Shown here in pieces: positions 15,382-24,503 of a DNA stretch of 64,000 nt; position 1 is the stretch's first letter, and every line of letters starts with the position of its first letter. Under the pieces are notes generated by a model that made no database searches, had not been told where the DNA came from, and saw only the letters and a list, made by a program, of their open reading frames with translations. The translations under genes were made by a program, and so were the position numbers. Source of the DNA: UBA10649 sp965278965 (GTDB lineage Bacteria > Actinomycetota > Actinomycetes > S36-B12); NCBI GenBank assembly GCA_965278965.1, contig OZ257127.1:434001-498000 (forward strand), in the 5' to 3' direction.

Positions 15382-16910
15382 GCCGCCCACGGCAGGTTCG
15401 CTCCGCGCAACGCCATCGCCAGGGCGACGTCCTCGCGCTGGGGTCGGTCGTGGCCCGCGAGGTCCGCGATGGTCCACGCCATGCGCAGGACCCGATCCGG
15501 TCCGCGCAGGTTGGCCGAACCGCGTTCGATCGAGGCCAGGAGCTCGGCGGCATCAGGCTCTGGGCGGAAGCGGCGGCGCAGCGGCCCCGTCGGCACCTGC
15601 GCGTTCGTCCGCCATGGGGTCCCGGCCAGTCGGCGGCCGCTCCGTTCGCGGGCCTGCGCGACCCGGTCGCGGACCGCGGCCGACCGCTCGCCCTCCGATC
15701 CGCCGGACAGCTCGGCCTCGGAGGGTCGGGCGACTGCCAGCCGGATGTCGACCCGGTCGAGCAGCGGGCCGGAGAGCTTGGCCGCGTATCGACGCACCGC
15801 GGCAGGCGAGCACGAGCAGCCGGCGCCGGTGCCGCTGCGCCGACCGCACGGGCACGGGTTCGCGGCGAGCACCAGCTGGAACCGTGCCGGCAGCCTCCCC
15901 CGCCAGCCGCTGCGGGCCAAGGAGATCCAGCCCGACTCCAGCGGCTGGCGAAGGCCCTCCAACGCCGGCCGGCTCAGCTCCGCTGCCTCGTCGAGGACCA
16001 GTACCCCGTGGTGGGCGAGGGTCGCAGCTCCTGGAGCCACATGGGAGCCATGCACGGCGCCAAGAAGTGCGGCCGCGGACGCCGAGTGATGCGGTGACTG
16101 CGAGGGCGGCCGTCGGTAGGCGGAGTCCGGCCGCGGTGTGCCGCCCACCGAGTGCACCGACGCCACCTCAAGCGCCGCCTCGTCGTCGAGGTCCGGCAGC
16201 AGGCCGGCGAGCCGGTCGGCCAGGAGCGTCTTGCCGACGCCCGGGCTGCCGACGAGGGCGACGTGGTGACCGCCGGCGGCGGCCACCTCCAGCCCCAGCC
16301 GGCCGTGGGCGTGGCCACGGACATCGCGCAGGTCCGGGCCGTCGGCCGACGTCACGTCCTGGCCACCGACGGGGCCCGTGGCGAGCACGGGCTCCGCCTC
16401 TCCGCGGGCAACGCGCACGGCCTGCCCGAGGTCGTCGGACACGACGACGTCGATCCCCGACAGCCGATGAAGCTGCTCGGCGCCGGCGGCAGGCACCACC
16501 ACCCGCCGGAGCCCCGCCCGACGGGCCGCCAGCGCGGATGCGAGCGCACCGCGCGGCACCAGCAACCGTCCGTCGAGGCCGAGCTCGCCGATGAACGCCG
16601 TGCCGGCCAGGCTCGCCGGAGAAAGCTGATCGGTCGCCGCGAGGACGGCCATGGCCATCGGCAGGTCGAGCCCCGATCCGTGCTTGCGCAGCTCGGCCGG
16701 GGACAGGCCGATGGTCAGGCGACGGTTCGGCCAGGTGAGGCCCAGCCGTTCGATCGCGACCTTGATCCGCTGTCGCGACTCCGACACGGAGGTGTCGGGC
16801 AGACCGACGATCGCCACCCCGGGCAGCCCGTCCGAGACATCGGCCTCGACCTGGACGAGCGCGCCCGTGACGCCCGACAGGACGACTCCGATGGCCGTTC
16901 CGTGCGCCAT
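15378..16910 (-). CDS. comM: YifB/ComM family Mg-chelatase-like AAA+ ATPase
   Basis: This 510-residue AAA+ protein is related to ComM, a helicase that promotes branch migration during transformation. An N-terminal Lon-protease-like fold (about 1-170, GLPGVAIVGLPDTSVSESR) precedes the ATPase: Walker A GSPGVGKTLLADRL, Walker B VLVLDEAAEL, sensor region ANPCPCG with a Cys-rich insert, and arginine finger LSGPLLDRVDIR. The ATG at 16910 shares one base with the yraN stop. Confidence 0.92.
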   Translation of the reverse strand: MAHGTAIGVVLSGVTGALVQVEADVSDGLPGVAIVGLPDTSVSESRQRIKVAIERLGLTWPNRRLTIGLSPAELRKHGSGLDLPMAMAVLAATDQLSPASLAGTAFIGELGLDGRLLVPRGALASALAARRAGLRRVVVPAAGAEQLHRLSGIDVVVSDDLGQAVRVARGEAEPVLATGPVGGQDVTSADGPDLRDVRGHAHGRLGLEVAAAGGHHVALVGSPGVGKTLLADRLAGLLPDLDDEAALEVASVHSVGGTPRPDSAYRRPPSQSPHHSASAAALLGAVHGSHVAPGAATLAHHGVLVLDEAAELSRPALEGLRQPLESGWISLARSGWRGRLPARFQLVLAANPCPCGRRSGTGAGCSCSPAAVRRYAAKLSGPLLDRVDIRLAVARPSEAELSGGSEGERSAAVRDRVAQARERSGRRLAGTPWRTNAQVPTGPLRRRFRPEPDAAELLASIERGSANLRGPDRVLRMAWTIADLAGHDRPQREDVALAMALRGANLPWAA

Positions 16911-17266
16911 CAGCCGACGCCGCGCAGGTGCTCGAGGACCGGCCTGCCCTCGGGCGGCCGGACGATCGCGACGACGTCGAACCGGATCTCCGGCACGTAG
17001 ATCCCGCGGTCGTCGAGCCAGTGCAGCGCGAGCTCGCGCAGCCGCCGCAGCTTGCGGCGGGTCACGGCCTGCGCGGGCGACCCGAAGGTCGTGCTGGACC
17101 GGGTCTTCACCTCGCAGACGACGAGCGCTGAACCGTCGCGCGCGACGATGTCGATCTCCCCGGCGGAACACCGCCAGTTCCGGTCGAGGATCGTCATCCC
17201 GGACCGCCGTAGGTACTCGGCCGCCAGCTCCTCGCCGTGCCGGCCGAGATCGTCCTTCGCCGCCAT
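16910..17266 (-). CDS. yraN: UPF0102 family endonuclease-like protein YraN
   Basis: This 118-residue protein has the PD-(D/E)XK-like fold of YraN: GEELAAEYLRRSGMTILDRNWR, then GEIDIVARDGSALVVCEVKTR containing the Asp and E-x-K catalytic set. The physiological substrate is unknown. It is the first gene of the yraN-comM-dprA-xerC run, and the 114 bp before it up to the transporter genes show no recognisable feature. Confidence 0.9.
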   Translation of the reverse strand: MAAKDDLGRHGEELAAEYLRRSGMTILDRNWRCSAGEIDIVARDGSALVVCEVKTRSSTTFGSPAQAVTRRKLRRLRELALHWLDDRGIYVPEIRFDVVAIVRPPEGRPVLEHLRGVG

Positions 17267-17380
17267 CGCTCCCCCGTTCGCCTGAGGACGCGAGGCTCGC
17301 GCAGGCGGGCGACGGGCAGGAGGACGGCAACGCCGGTTGTGGACGGCTGACCGGCGGGCGCTACGCCTGTGCGCGAGCGG

Positions 17381-18130
17381 TCACGGCGACGCGACGGCCG
17401 CCGGGTCGAACCCGAACGGCAGCTCCAGGCGGTGCCGAGCCATGAGGCCGGCGTCCCCGAGGATCTCGCGGGTCGGCCCGTCCGCGACGACGAGCCCGTC
17501 CGAGAGGATGACGGCACGCGGGCACAGCTCAAGGGCGTACGGCAGGTCGTGCGTGACCATCAGCACGGTCACGTCGAGGGACCGCAGCACGTCGGCCAGC
17601 TCGCGCCGGCTCGCCGGGTCGAGGTTGCTGGACGGCTCGTCGAGCACGAGGATCTCCGGCTCCATGACGAGCACCGTCGCGAGCGCGACGCGCCGCCGCT
17701 GGCCGTACGAGAGATGGTGCGGGGGCCGGTCGGCGAACTCCGCCATGCCCACCGACTCCAGCGCCGCACCGACACGTCGGTCGAGCTCGGCGCCGGATAC
17801 CCCGGCGTTGGCCGGGCCGAACGCGACGTCGTCACGCACGGTCGGCATGAACAGCTGGTCGTCGGGGTCCTGGAACACGATGCCGACCTGTCGGCGGACC
17901 TGCCGGTAGGTCTCCGGCTCGACGGTCGTCCCCGCCACTCGGACCGTCCCGACCCCGCCGGACAGCAGGCCGTTGAGGTGCAGCACGAGCGTCGTCTTGC
18001 CCGCGCCGTTCGGCCCGAGCACCGCGACGCGCTCGCCGCGTTCAACGCGCAGGTCGACCCCGAACAGAGCCTGGTGGCCGTCCGGGTAGGCGAACGCCAG
18101 GCCCTCGATCAGCAGGCTGGGCTCGGTCAT
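17381..18130 (-). CDS. cbiO: Ni/Co ECF transporter, ATP-binding protein CbiO
   Basis: This 249-residue ABC ATPase energises metal uptake by the CbiMQ core. Walker A GPNGAGKTTL (about 38-47), Q-loop FQDPDDQLF, signature LSYGQRRRVALA, Walker B ILVLDEPSSNLD and the switch His in MVTHDLPYA are all intact. The ATG overlaps the cbiQ stop (ATGA), so the operon is translationally coupled. Regulation is expected from the Nur box upstream of cbiM. Confidence 0.9.
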   Translation of the reverse strand: MTEPSLLIEGLAFAYPDGHQALFGVDLRVERGERVAVLGPNGAGKTTLVLHLNGLLSGGVGTVRVAGTTVEPETYRQVRRQVGIVFQDPDDQLFMPTVRDDVAFGPANAGVSGAELDRRVGAALESVGMAEFADRPPHHLSYGQRRRVALATVLVMEPEILVLDEPSSNLDPASRRELADVLRSLDVTVLMVTHDLPYALELCPRAVILSDGLVVADGPTREILGDAGLMARHRLELPFGFDPAAVASP

Positions 18131-18909
18131 CGCTGCAGCGCGAGAGCCGTCATGGCGACCATGAGAGCACAGGCCGGCAGGGCGAGCGCCTGCGCCCAGT
18201 CGCGCGCGTGGGTGACCGACCCGTCGAGCCGTGGAAGCCGGCCGTCGTACCCGCGGCTGAGCATCGCCAGGTGCACGCGCTCACCGCGCTCGTACGAGCG
18301 GATGAACAGCGCTCCGGCGGTCTGCGCGAGGATCGGCCACGAACGCATGCCCGTCGCCTCGTAGCCCCGGGCCTCCCGCGCCAGCCGCATGCGCGCGAGC
18401 TCGTCGGTCACGACGTGCACATACCGGAGCATGAAAGCGGCGATCTGCACGATGAGCGACGGCACGTGCAGCCGCTCGAGCCCCAGCACGAGGTCGCGGG
18501 CGGGGGTCGTAGCCGCCAGAACGATGGAGGCCAGGACGCCGATCGTGCCCTTGATGACGATGTTCCACGCGGCCACGAGGCCGGCGGAGTAGATCGTCAC
18601 GCCGAGGACCTCGTGGCTCGGACCGGTGCCGAAGAACGGCATGAGCACGGCGAACAGCAGGAACGGGACCTCGATGAGCATCCGCGGGGCGATGACACGT
18701 GCCGGGACCCGGGCGATCGCGGCGACGGCGACGACGAGGCCCGCATAGACGACGAACGCGCCGTACCACTGCGCCGGCGTGAACACGACGACGAGGACGA
18801 ACGCGACCATCGCGACGGTCTTGACCTCGGCCGGCAGGCGGTGGACCGGCGAGTCACGCGCGACGAACAGCCGCTCCGACGCGTCGTGGGGGTGGACCGG
18901 ACTAGCCAT
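18127..18909 (-). CDS. cbiQ: Ni/Co ECF transporter transmembrane protein CbiQ
   Basis: This 260-residue T component has five to six helices and the coupling motifs EARGYEATGMRSW and SRGYDGRLP (A-R-G type), which contact the ATPase. VHRLPAEVKTVAMV opens the first helix, as usual for CbiQ. The ATG at 18909 lies 5 bp after the PDGLE gene stop. Confidence 0.9.
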   Translation of the reverse strand: MASPVHPHDASERLFVARDSPVHRLPAEVKTVAMVAFVLVVVFTPAQWYGAFVVYAGLVVAVAAIARVPARVIAPRMLIEVPFLLFAVLMPFFGTGPSHEVLGVTIYSAGLVAAWNIVIKGTIGVLASIVLAATTPARDLVLGLERLHVPSLIVQIAAFMLRYVHVVTDELARMRLAREARGYEATGMRSWPILAQTAGALFIRSYERGERVHLAMLSRGYDGRLPRLDGSVTHARDWAQALALPACALMVAMTALALQR

Positions 18910-18914
18910 CGGCA

Positions 18915-19271
18915 CTAGGCAACGGGCGGCGGGCCGGCAGCGGCGGACACCGGCGACCGGTCGTCCGCCGGCGCCTTCTTGCCGCGAGCGAGCAGCCAGA
19001 ACAGCCCGAACGCCACGACAGACATCACGACGACGCCGAGGACGCCGGCGAGCCCGACCGACAAGCGCTCGTTGTCGACACCGGAGATCGCGTACCCCGC
19101 TGTCGGCAGGGCGGCGTTCGCGCTGTCGGACGCGTTCTGCAGGAAGCCGTGGTCGCCGGCGACCTTCTCCAAGCCGTCGGGCGAGCTGCTCGCGTAGTAG
19201 CTCACGATCCCGGCGGCGATGAGCGCGAGGACCAGCCCGACACCGACGACCCACCACACGCTGCGGCGCAT
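18915..19271 (-). CDS. PDGLE-domain protein, CbiN-like accessory subunit
   Basis: This 118-residue protein has two transmembrane helices (about 5-27 and 74-97) and the SSSPDGLEKVAGDHGF motif that defines PDGLE/CbiN accessory subunits, followed by an extracytoplasmic loop and a proline-rich cytoplasmic tail. In this family it is needed with CbiM for metal uptake. The ATG at 19271 sits seven bases after GGAGG and one base into the cbiM stop; a GTG one codon earlier is possible. Confidence 0.88.
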   Translation of the reverse strand: MRRSVWWVVGVGLVLALIAAGIVSYYASSSPDGLEKVAGDHGFLQNASDSANAALPTAGYAISGVDNERLSVGLAGVLGVVVMSVVAFGLFWLLARGKKAPADDRSPVSAAAGPPPVA

Positions 19272-19963
19272 CACGCCACCTCCTCGCGTTCCCGGATGAC
19301 GACGACCGGCTTGGGCAGCCGGTCCCGGACGCCGAAGACCAGATCAGGTCGCGTGAGGTACACGGCCGAGACGACAAGCCCGGTGATGATGCCCTCACCG
19401 ATCCCAATGAGGACGTGCACGCCGGTCATCGCGGCCATCACCGTCGGCCAGCCGATCGTGCCGGTCCCGCCAAGGACGTACTCGAGCACGAAGGCGAGCG
19501 ACGAGACGGGCACGGCGATGAGGCCGGCCAGGAACGAGGCCGCGAAGACCTTGGGCTTGGACACCCCGATCGCCTTGATGGTCGTTCGGAAGACGAACCA
19601 GCCCACGACCGACGTGACGAGCGCCATGTTGATGATGTTGAGGCCGATCGCGCTCAGGCCACCGTCGGCGAACAGCAGCCCCTGGACCAAGATCACGACG
19701 CTCACGGCCAACGCACCGGCGTACGGACCGACGAGGATCGCGGCGAGCGCGCCGCCGAGCAGGTGGCCGCTCGTGCCGGCCGCGACGGGGAAGTTCAGCA
19801 TCTGGACGGCGAAGATGAAGACGGCGACGAGGCCGGCCATCGGTGCCGTGCGCTCGTCGAGCTGACGACGTGCCCCGCGCAGACAGATGACGATCCCGAC
19901 CGCAGCGATGACCATCGCCACCACGCTGACCGGGCCATCGATGAAGCCGTCCGGGATATGCAT
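19271..19963 (-). CDS. cbiM: Ni/Co ECF transporter substrate-binding protein CbiM
   Basis: This 230-residue S component starts exactly with MHIPDGF, the conserved N terminus in which the amino group and His2 bind Ni2+ or Co2+. The start at 19963 is therefore secure, although an open frame extends upstream. About six helices follow, with HLLGGALAAILVGPYAG as a conserved core. A Nur box 78 bp upstream indicates nickel rather than cobalt control. Confidence 0.93.
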   Translation of the reverse strand: MHIPDGFIDGPVSVVAMVIAAVGIVICLRGARRQLDERTAPMAGLVAVFIFAVQMLNFPVAAGTSGHLLGGALAAILVGPYAGALAVSVVILVQGLLFADGGLSAIGLNIINMALVTSVVGWFVFRTTIKAIGVSKPKVFAASFLAGLIAVPVSSLAFVLEYVLGGTGTIGWPTVMAAMTGVHVLIGIGEGIITGLVVSAVYLTRPDLVFGVRDRLPKPVVVIREREEVA

Positions 19964-20040
19964 CGCGGAGACGTGCACGCTGCCCCTCTCATCGCTCGAC
20001 CTAGGGCCCGATCGAACCACGGACCGCCCGTGACGCGCAA

Positions 20041-20057
20041 TTGCAAATGACTTGCAA
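20041..20057. promoter_or_regulatory. Nur (nickel uptake regulator) box upstream of cbiM
   Basis: TTGCAA-ATGAC-TTGCAA matches the Streptomyces Nur consensus tTGCaa-N5-ttGCAA at every position. It lies 14 bp past the rnhB stop and 78 bp before the cbiM ATG, in an AT-rich patch unlike its surroundings. Nur is a Fur-family repressor that acts with nickel. No cobalamin riboswitch is visible here. Confidence 0.75.
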
Positions 20058-20071
20058 CAAGGGCGGCGGGG

Positions 20072-20752
20072 CTAGCCGGTGGCGCGACCCAGGTCGACCA
20101 CCCCGGGCAGGCGCCAGCTGCGTCGGTGCTGCACGGACGGGCCCAGCCGGCCGAGCGCGTCGACGTGGTCCGGCGTGGCGTACCCCTTGTTGACCGCCCA
20201 GCCGTAGCCAGGGTGCCTGGCCGCGAGGTCGACCATGATCGCGTCGCGCTCGGTCTTGGCCAGGATGCTGGCGGCGGCGACGGCCGCGCACCGAAGGTCG
20301 GCCTTGATCAGCGGGCGGACGGACGGCATCGGGTCGACGGGCTCGTCGTCGAGGAGCGAGGCCTCCGCCGGCGGCGAGAGATAGTCGTGGTTGCCGTCGA
20401 GGAGGACGACGTCCGGCAGCTGGGGCAGGGCGGCGAGCGCGCGGTGTCCGGCTCGGCGCAGCGCGCCGATGATGCCGACGGCGTCCACCTCGGCGGCGCT
20501 GGCATGGCCGACCGACCACGCGACCGCCCACCGACGGATGCGGGGAACCAGCGCCTCCCGCGCGTCCGGGGTCAGCAGCTTGCTGTCACGGACGCCCGTC
20601 GGCGCTGACCGGGTCGCCGGTCCGATGACGACGATCCCCACCGTCGCCGGCCCGCACAGCGCCCCGCGCCCGACCTCGTCGACGCCGGCCACCAGCCGGG
20701 CACCCGAGCGCAGCAGGTCGCGCTCGGTCCGCAGGCTCACCCTCACCGCCAT
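20072..20752 (-). CDS. rnhB: Ribonuclease HII
   Basis: This 226-residue enzyme removes ribonucleotides from DNA. The active site is seen as VAGVDEVGRGALCGP (Asp-Glu pair), VLLDGNHDY (Asp) and VAAASILAKTERD (the RNase HII-specific block with the last acidic residue). The ATG at 20752 lies two bases from the lepB stop. Order lepB-rnhB is the conserved actinobacterial arrangement. Confidence 0.93.
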   Translation of the reverse strand: MAVRVSLRTERDLLRSGARLVAGVDEVGRGALCGPATVGIVVIGPATRSAPTGVRDSKLLTPDAREALVPRIRRWAVAWSVGHASAAEVDAVGIIGALRRAGHRALAALPQLPDVVLLDGNHDYLSPPAEASLLDDEPVDPMPSVRPLIKADLRCAAVAAASILAKTERDAIMVDLAARHPGYGWAVNKGYATPDHVDALGRLGPSVQHRRSWRLPGVVDLGRATG

Positions 20753-20754
20753 CG

Positions 20755-21519
20755 CTACGGCCGCGCTCCCTGGGTGATCGCCGGGTCGGAGAAGATCTCC
20801 GGCACCGGGATCGTCGACCACCGGGCCAGCGGCCAGACGACCAGGACCGCCCGGCCGACGACGTCGTCGGTCGGCACCGCCCCGAGGTCGTCGTCCAGGT
20901 GGAAGCGGGAGTCGGCCGAGTCGCCGCGGTTGTCGCCCATGACGAACACGCCGGCTGGGGGGACGACGACGTCGAAGCGGACCTGGTCGGTGGAGCCCTT
21001 CACGTAGTCCTCGTCCAGCGAGACCCCGTTGAGGACGATGCGGCCGTCCGCGTCGCAGCAGGACACGCGGTCACCGGCGACGCCGATGACGCGCTTGACG
21101 AGGTCGTGCCCGGAGTCGCTGGGCAGCAGGCCCACGAACGTCAACCCGGTGCGCAGCACGCCACCAACCCCCGACGACGCGGTGTCAACCGGCTCGAGCC
21201 AGCCGCCCGGGTCGCGGAACACGACGACCTCGCCGCGGTGGATGCCGGCGATCTCGGTGCTGATCTTCGAGGCGACGATGCGGTCGTTGATGGCGAGCGT
21301 GTCCTCCATCGACGGGCTGGGGATGTAGAACGCCTGGACGAGGAAGGCCCGCACGAGCGCCGAGATGACCAACGCCGCGACGACGATGATCACGGTCTCC
21401 TTGACCCACCGCGAGATCCCGGTGCGTCGGCGACGCGGCGAACGCCCACGGGCGTGCCGCCCCCGGCCCTCCGGACGCTCGGGCAGGGGAGCCTGCGAGT
21501 CGCGTGCGGAGACCGCCAC
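20755..21519 (-). CDS. lepB: Signal peptidase I (second copy)
   Basis: This 254-residue membrane-anchored serine protease removes signal peptides outside the membrane. A basic N terminus (about 1-40) precedes one transmembrane helix, then SPSMEDTL with the nucleophile Ser, LVKRVIGVAGDRV with the general-base Lys, and VMGDNRGDSADSR. The GTG at 21519 lies one base from the stop of the other copy; the longer upstream frame has no family content. It differs from its neighbour in the longer basic N terminus. Confidence 0.92.
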   Translation of the reverse strand: MAVSARDSQAPLPERPEGRGRHARGRSPRRRRTGISRWVKETVIIVVAALVISALVRAFLVQAFYIPSPSMEDTLAINDRIVASKISTEIAGIHRGEVVVFRDPGGWLEPVDTASSGVGGVLRTGLTFVGLLPSDSGHDLVKRVIGVAGDRVSCCDADGRIVLNGVSLDEDYVKGSTDQVRFDVVVPPAGVFVMGDNRGDSADSRFHLDDDLGAVPTDDVVGRAVLVVWPLARWSTIPVPEIFSDPAITQGARP

Positions 21520-21520
21520 G

Positions 21521-22201
21521 CTAGGAGGCCTTGGGCTCGGCCACGTCGGCGAACGTGTCGGGGATGGGCAGGGTCTGCCACTGCGAGACCGGCCAGACCA
21601 CCGCCATCGCCCGACCGACGACCGCGGACTCAGGCACGAAGCCGCCACCGGGGTCGCCCATGTGCGCGCGGGAGTCCGCCGAGTCCGAGCGATGGTCTCC
21701 CATGACCCACAGCATGCCGTCCGGGACGATCACATCGAACTCTTGAGTGCTCGGCGAGTCGCCCGGGTACAGGTAGGAGCCCTCGTCCAGCGGCGTTCCG
21801 TTGACCGTGACCCGGCCCTCGGCGTCGCAGCAGGCCACGCGGTCGCCGCCCACACCGATGACGCGCTTGATGTAGTCCGTCGAGTCCGGCGTCATGACGC
21901 CGAGCGACTGCCCGACCCAGGCGGCGACGCCCGCGACGGGGTTGCGCTCCGGCACGTCGTCGTAGGGCGCGAGGGAGCCGGCGGCGTCGAAGACGACCAC
22001 GTCGCCGCGCTCGATGTCACGCGTGTGGTAGACCATTCGGTTCACCAGCACCCGGTCTCCGATGAGGAGGGTGTCCTCCATCGACCCCGACGGGATCGAG
22101 AACGGCTTGGCGACGAACGTGGTCAGCAGGAGCACGACGCCGATCGCGATCGCGATCGTCAGCGGGATGTCCCACCACGTCTGCCGATCACGGTCGGCCA
22201 C
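21521..22201 (-). CDS. lepB: Signal peptidase I (first copy)
   Basis: This 226-residue protein has a single N-terminal helix (about 13-33), then IPSGSMEDTLLIGD (Ser), YIKRVIGVGGDRV (Lys) and VMGDHRSDSADSRAH. It keeps the DRVxCCDAxGRVxxNG segment shared with the adjacent copy. The two arose by tandem duplication and have diverged outside the motifs, which may allow different preprotein preferences. Confidence 0.92.
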   Translation of the reverse strand: MADRDRQTWWDIPLTIAIAIGVVLLLTTFVAKPFSIPSGSMEDTLLIGDRVLVNRMVYHTRDIERGDVVVFDAAGSLAPYDDVPERNPVAGVAAWVGQSLGVMTPDSTDYIKRVIGVGGDRVACCDAEGRVTVNGTPLDEGSYLYPGDSPSTQEFDVIVPDGMLWVMGDHRSDSADSRAHMGDPGGGFVPESAVVGRAMAVVWPVSQWQTLPIPDTFADVAEPKAS

Positions 22202-22209
22202 GGGCGAGC

Positions 22210-22572
22210 TCAGGCCTCGGACTTGGGGGTCTCGCGACGCTCGCGGATCTTGGCCTTCTTGCCGCGCAGGTCGCGCAGGTAGTACAGCTTCGCGCGGCGG
22301 ACGTCGCCGCGGGTGACGACCTCGATCTTCTCGACGATCGGCGTGTGCAGGGGGAAGGTGCGCTCGACCCCGACTCCGTACGACACCTTGCGGACCGTGA
22401 AGGTCTCGCTGACGCCGGCGCCGGAGCGGGCGATCACGACGCCCTGGAAGATCTGGACACGGGTCTTGTTGCCCTCGACGACCTTGACGTGCACCTTGAG
22501 GGTGTCGCCGGCGCGGAAGTCGGGCAGGTCGGTCTTGAGCGAGGCCGCATCAACGGCGTCGAGCGTCTTCAT
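22210..22572 (-). CDS. rplS: 50S ribosomal protein L19
   Basis: This 120-residue protein lies at the 30S-50S interface. FRAGDTLKVHVKVVEGNKTR, QIFQGVVIARSG and KLYYLRDLRGKKAKIRE are the conserved blocks. The ATG at 22572 gives the usual length. The 221-bp gap to the divergent pgm gene carries its leader; a weak promoter (TTGGGT, 18 bp, CAGACT) can be drawn on the minus strand near 22710-22745. Confidence 0.94.
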   Translation of the reverse strand: MKTLDAVDAASLKTDLPDFRAGDTLKVHVKVVEGNKTRVQIFQGVVIARSGAGVSETFTVRKVSYGVGVERTFPLHTPIVEKIEVVTRGDVRRAKLYYLRDLRGKKAKIRERRETPKSEA

Positions 22573-22793
22573 CAGGGTGTTCGCTTCCTGCAGGCGCCAC
22601 AGGTCGCCCACGGTCGGTGGGGTGGGAACTTCTCTGCCTCGGTGCCTCGGCGGACCGCGCCCCCTGCGGCAGGGCGGTCCGTGGCCACGCGGGCCGGGCG
22701 TTCGAGCCGTCACAGTCTGCCACGATGGGCACGACGGACCCAAACCGGACCGGAAAGACCCGTACACGCCGCCCCACCTGCCTCGGAGCGAAC

Positions 22794-24455
22794 ATGAGCC
22801 TGCACCCCCGAGCCGGCCTGCCGGCCACCGCCGAGGACCTCATCGACGTCCCCGCCCTCGTCACCGCGTACTACGCCCAGCACCCGGACGTGGCCGACGT
22901 GTCGCAGCAGGTCGCGTTCGGCACGTCGGGGCACCGCGGGTCGGCGTTCGACGTGGCGTTCAACGATGACCACATCGCCGCCGCCACGCAGGCCATCTGC
23001 GACTGGCGGCACGCTGCTGGCATCAACGGCCCGCTGTTCCTCGGCCGGGACACCCACGCGCTCAGCGAGCCCGCCTGGACGACGGCGCTGGAGGTGCTCG
23101 CCGCGAACGGTGTCCGCACCCTCGTCGACGCGGCCGGCGGCTACACGCCCACCCCGGCGGTCTCCCACGCGATCCTGCGGCATAACGCCGGCCGGGCGGT
23201 CGACGACCCGGGCCGGGCCGACGGCATCGTCGTGACGCCCTCGCACAACCCGCCACGCGACGGCGGGTTCAAGTACAACCCGCCGGACGGAGGACCCGCC
23301 GGCGGCGACATCACCGCGCCGATCCAGGCACGCGCGAACGAGCTGCTGGCTGCGGGTCTGCGCGGGGTCCGGCGCATCACGCTGGCGCAAGCCCTCGCGG
23401 GAGGCATGACCGGGCGGCACGACTTCCTCGGGGACTACGTCGACGACCTGCCGAACGTTGTCGACATCGAGGCCATCCGATCGGCCGGGATCCGGATCGG
23501 GGCCGACCCGCTGGGCGGGGCGAGCGTCGCGTACTGGGCGGCGATCGCTGAGCGTCACCACCTCGACCTCACCGTGGTGAACCCGCTCGTCGACCCGACG
23601 TGGCGATTCATGACCGTGGACTGGGACGGCCGGATCCGGATGGACTGCAGCTCCCCGAGCGCGATGGCCTCGTTGATCGAGCGGAAGGCGGACTACGACA
23701 TCTCGACCGGCAACGATGCCGACTCCGACCGGCACGGCATCGTCACGCCGGACGCCGGGCTCATGAACCCCAACCACTACCTCGCGGTCGCGATCGCGTA
23801 CCTCGTCGCGAACCGTCCGGGCTGGCGGCCGGACGCCCGCATCGGCAAGACGGTCGTGAGCTCGTCAATGATCGACAAGGTCGTCGCTGGGCTGGGCCGG
23901 AGCCTGTGGGAGGTGCCGGTCGGCTTCAAGTGGTTCGTGCCCGGGTTGGTCGATGGGTCCGTCGCGTTCGGCGGCGAGGAGAGCGCCGGGGCATCGTTCC
24001 TGCGGATGGACGGCACGGCCTGGACCACCGACAAGGACGGCATCATCGCGGCACTGCTCGCCTCGGAGATCCTCGCGACGACGGGCCGCACGCCGTCCCA
24101 GCACTACGCCGACCTGACCGCCCAGCACGGTGACCCCGCGTACGCCCGCGTAGACGCGGCGGCGACCCGAGCCCAGAAGGCCGCGCTGGCAGCGCTGTCG
24201 CCGGACCAGGTCACGGCGACCGAGCTCGCCGGCGAGCCGATCACCGCGCGCCTGACGCACGCCCCCGGGAACGGTGCTGCGATCGGCGGGCTGAAGGTCA
24301 CGACGGAGCACGGCTGGTTCGCGGCGCGTCCCTCCGGCACCGAGGACGTCTACAAGATCTATGCGGAGTCCTTCCTCGGCCCCGAGCACCTGGCTCGCAT
24401 CCAGGACGACGCCCGCGAGGTCGTGGGCGCCGCCCTCGCCGGCTCCGCGACGTAG
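22794..24455 (+). CDS. pgm: Phosphoglucomutase (alpha-D-glucose phosphate-specific)
   Basis: This 553-residue enzyme interconverts glucose 1-phosphate and glucose 6-phosphate for glycogen and sugar-nucleotide synthesis. The four domains show FGTSGHRG (about 42-49), the phosphoserine loop TPSHNPPRDGG (Ser150), metal loop GNDADSDRHG (Asp308, 310, 312), sugar-binding GGEESAGASF and phosphate-binding RPSGTEDVYK near the C terminus. The ATG at 22794 follows GGAG. It lies on the opposite strand to all neighbours and splits the usual trmD-rplS pair. Confidence 0.93.
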   Translation: MSLHPRAGLPATAEDLIDVPALVTAYYAQHPDVADVSQQVAFGTSGHRGSAFDVAFNDDHIAAATQAICDWRHAAGINGPLFLGRDTHALSEPAWTTALEVLAANGVRTLVDAAGGYTPTPAVSHAILRHNAGRAVDDPGRADGIVVTPSHNPPRDGGFKYNPPDGGPAGGDITAPIQARANELLAAGLRGVRRITLAQALAGGMTGRHDFLGDYVDDLPNVVDIEAIRSAGIRIGADPLGGASVAYWAAIAERHHLDLTVVNPLVDPTWRFMTVDWDGRIRMDCSSPSAMASLIERKADYDISTGNDADSDRHGIVTPDAGLMNPNHYLAVAIAYLVANRPGWRPDARIGKTVVSSSMIDKVVAGLGRSLWEVPVGFKWFVPGLVDGSVAFGGEESAGASFLRMDGTAWTTDKDGIIAALLASEILATTGRTPSQHYADLTAQHGDPAYARVDAAATRAQKAALAALSPDQVTATELAGEPITARLTHAPGNGAAIGGLKVTTEHGWFAARPSGTEDVYKIYAESFLGPEHLARIQDDAREVVGAALAGSAT

Positions 24456-24503
24456 GTCGGGCCGCGCGTAGACCAGACTGAGGGCCAACCTGTAGGAGGA
24501 GAC

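Noticed and set aside
14254..16910. dprA and comM as proof of a natural-competence system
   Set aside because: Both are near-universal in actinomycetes; no com pilus or DNA-uptake gene is in the window.
19964..20071. Cobalamin riboswitch before cbiM
   Set aside because: The gap is only 108 bp and lacks a B12-box; the Nur box explains regulation.
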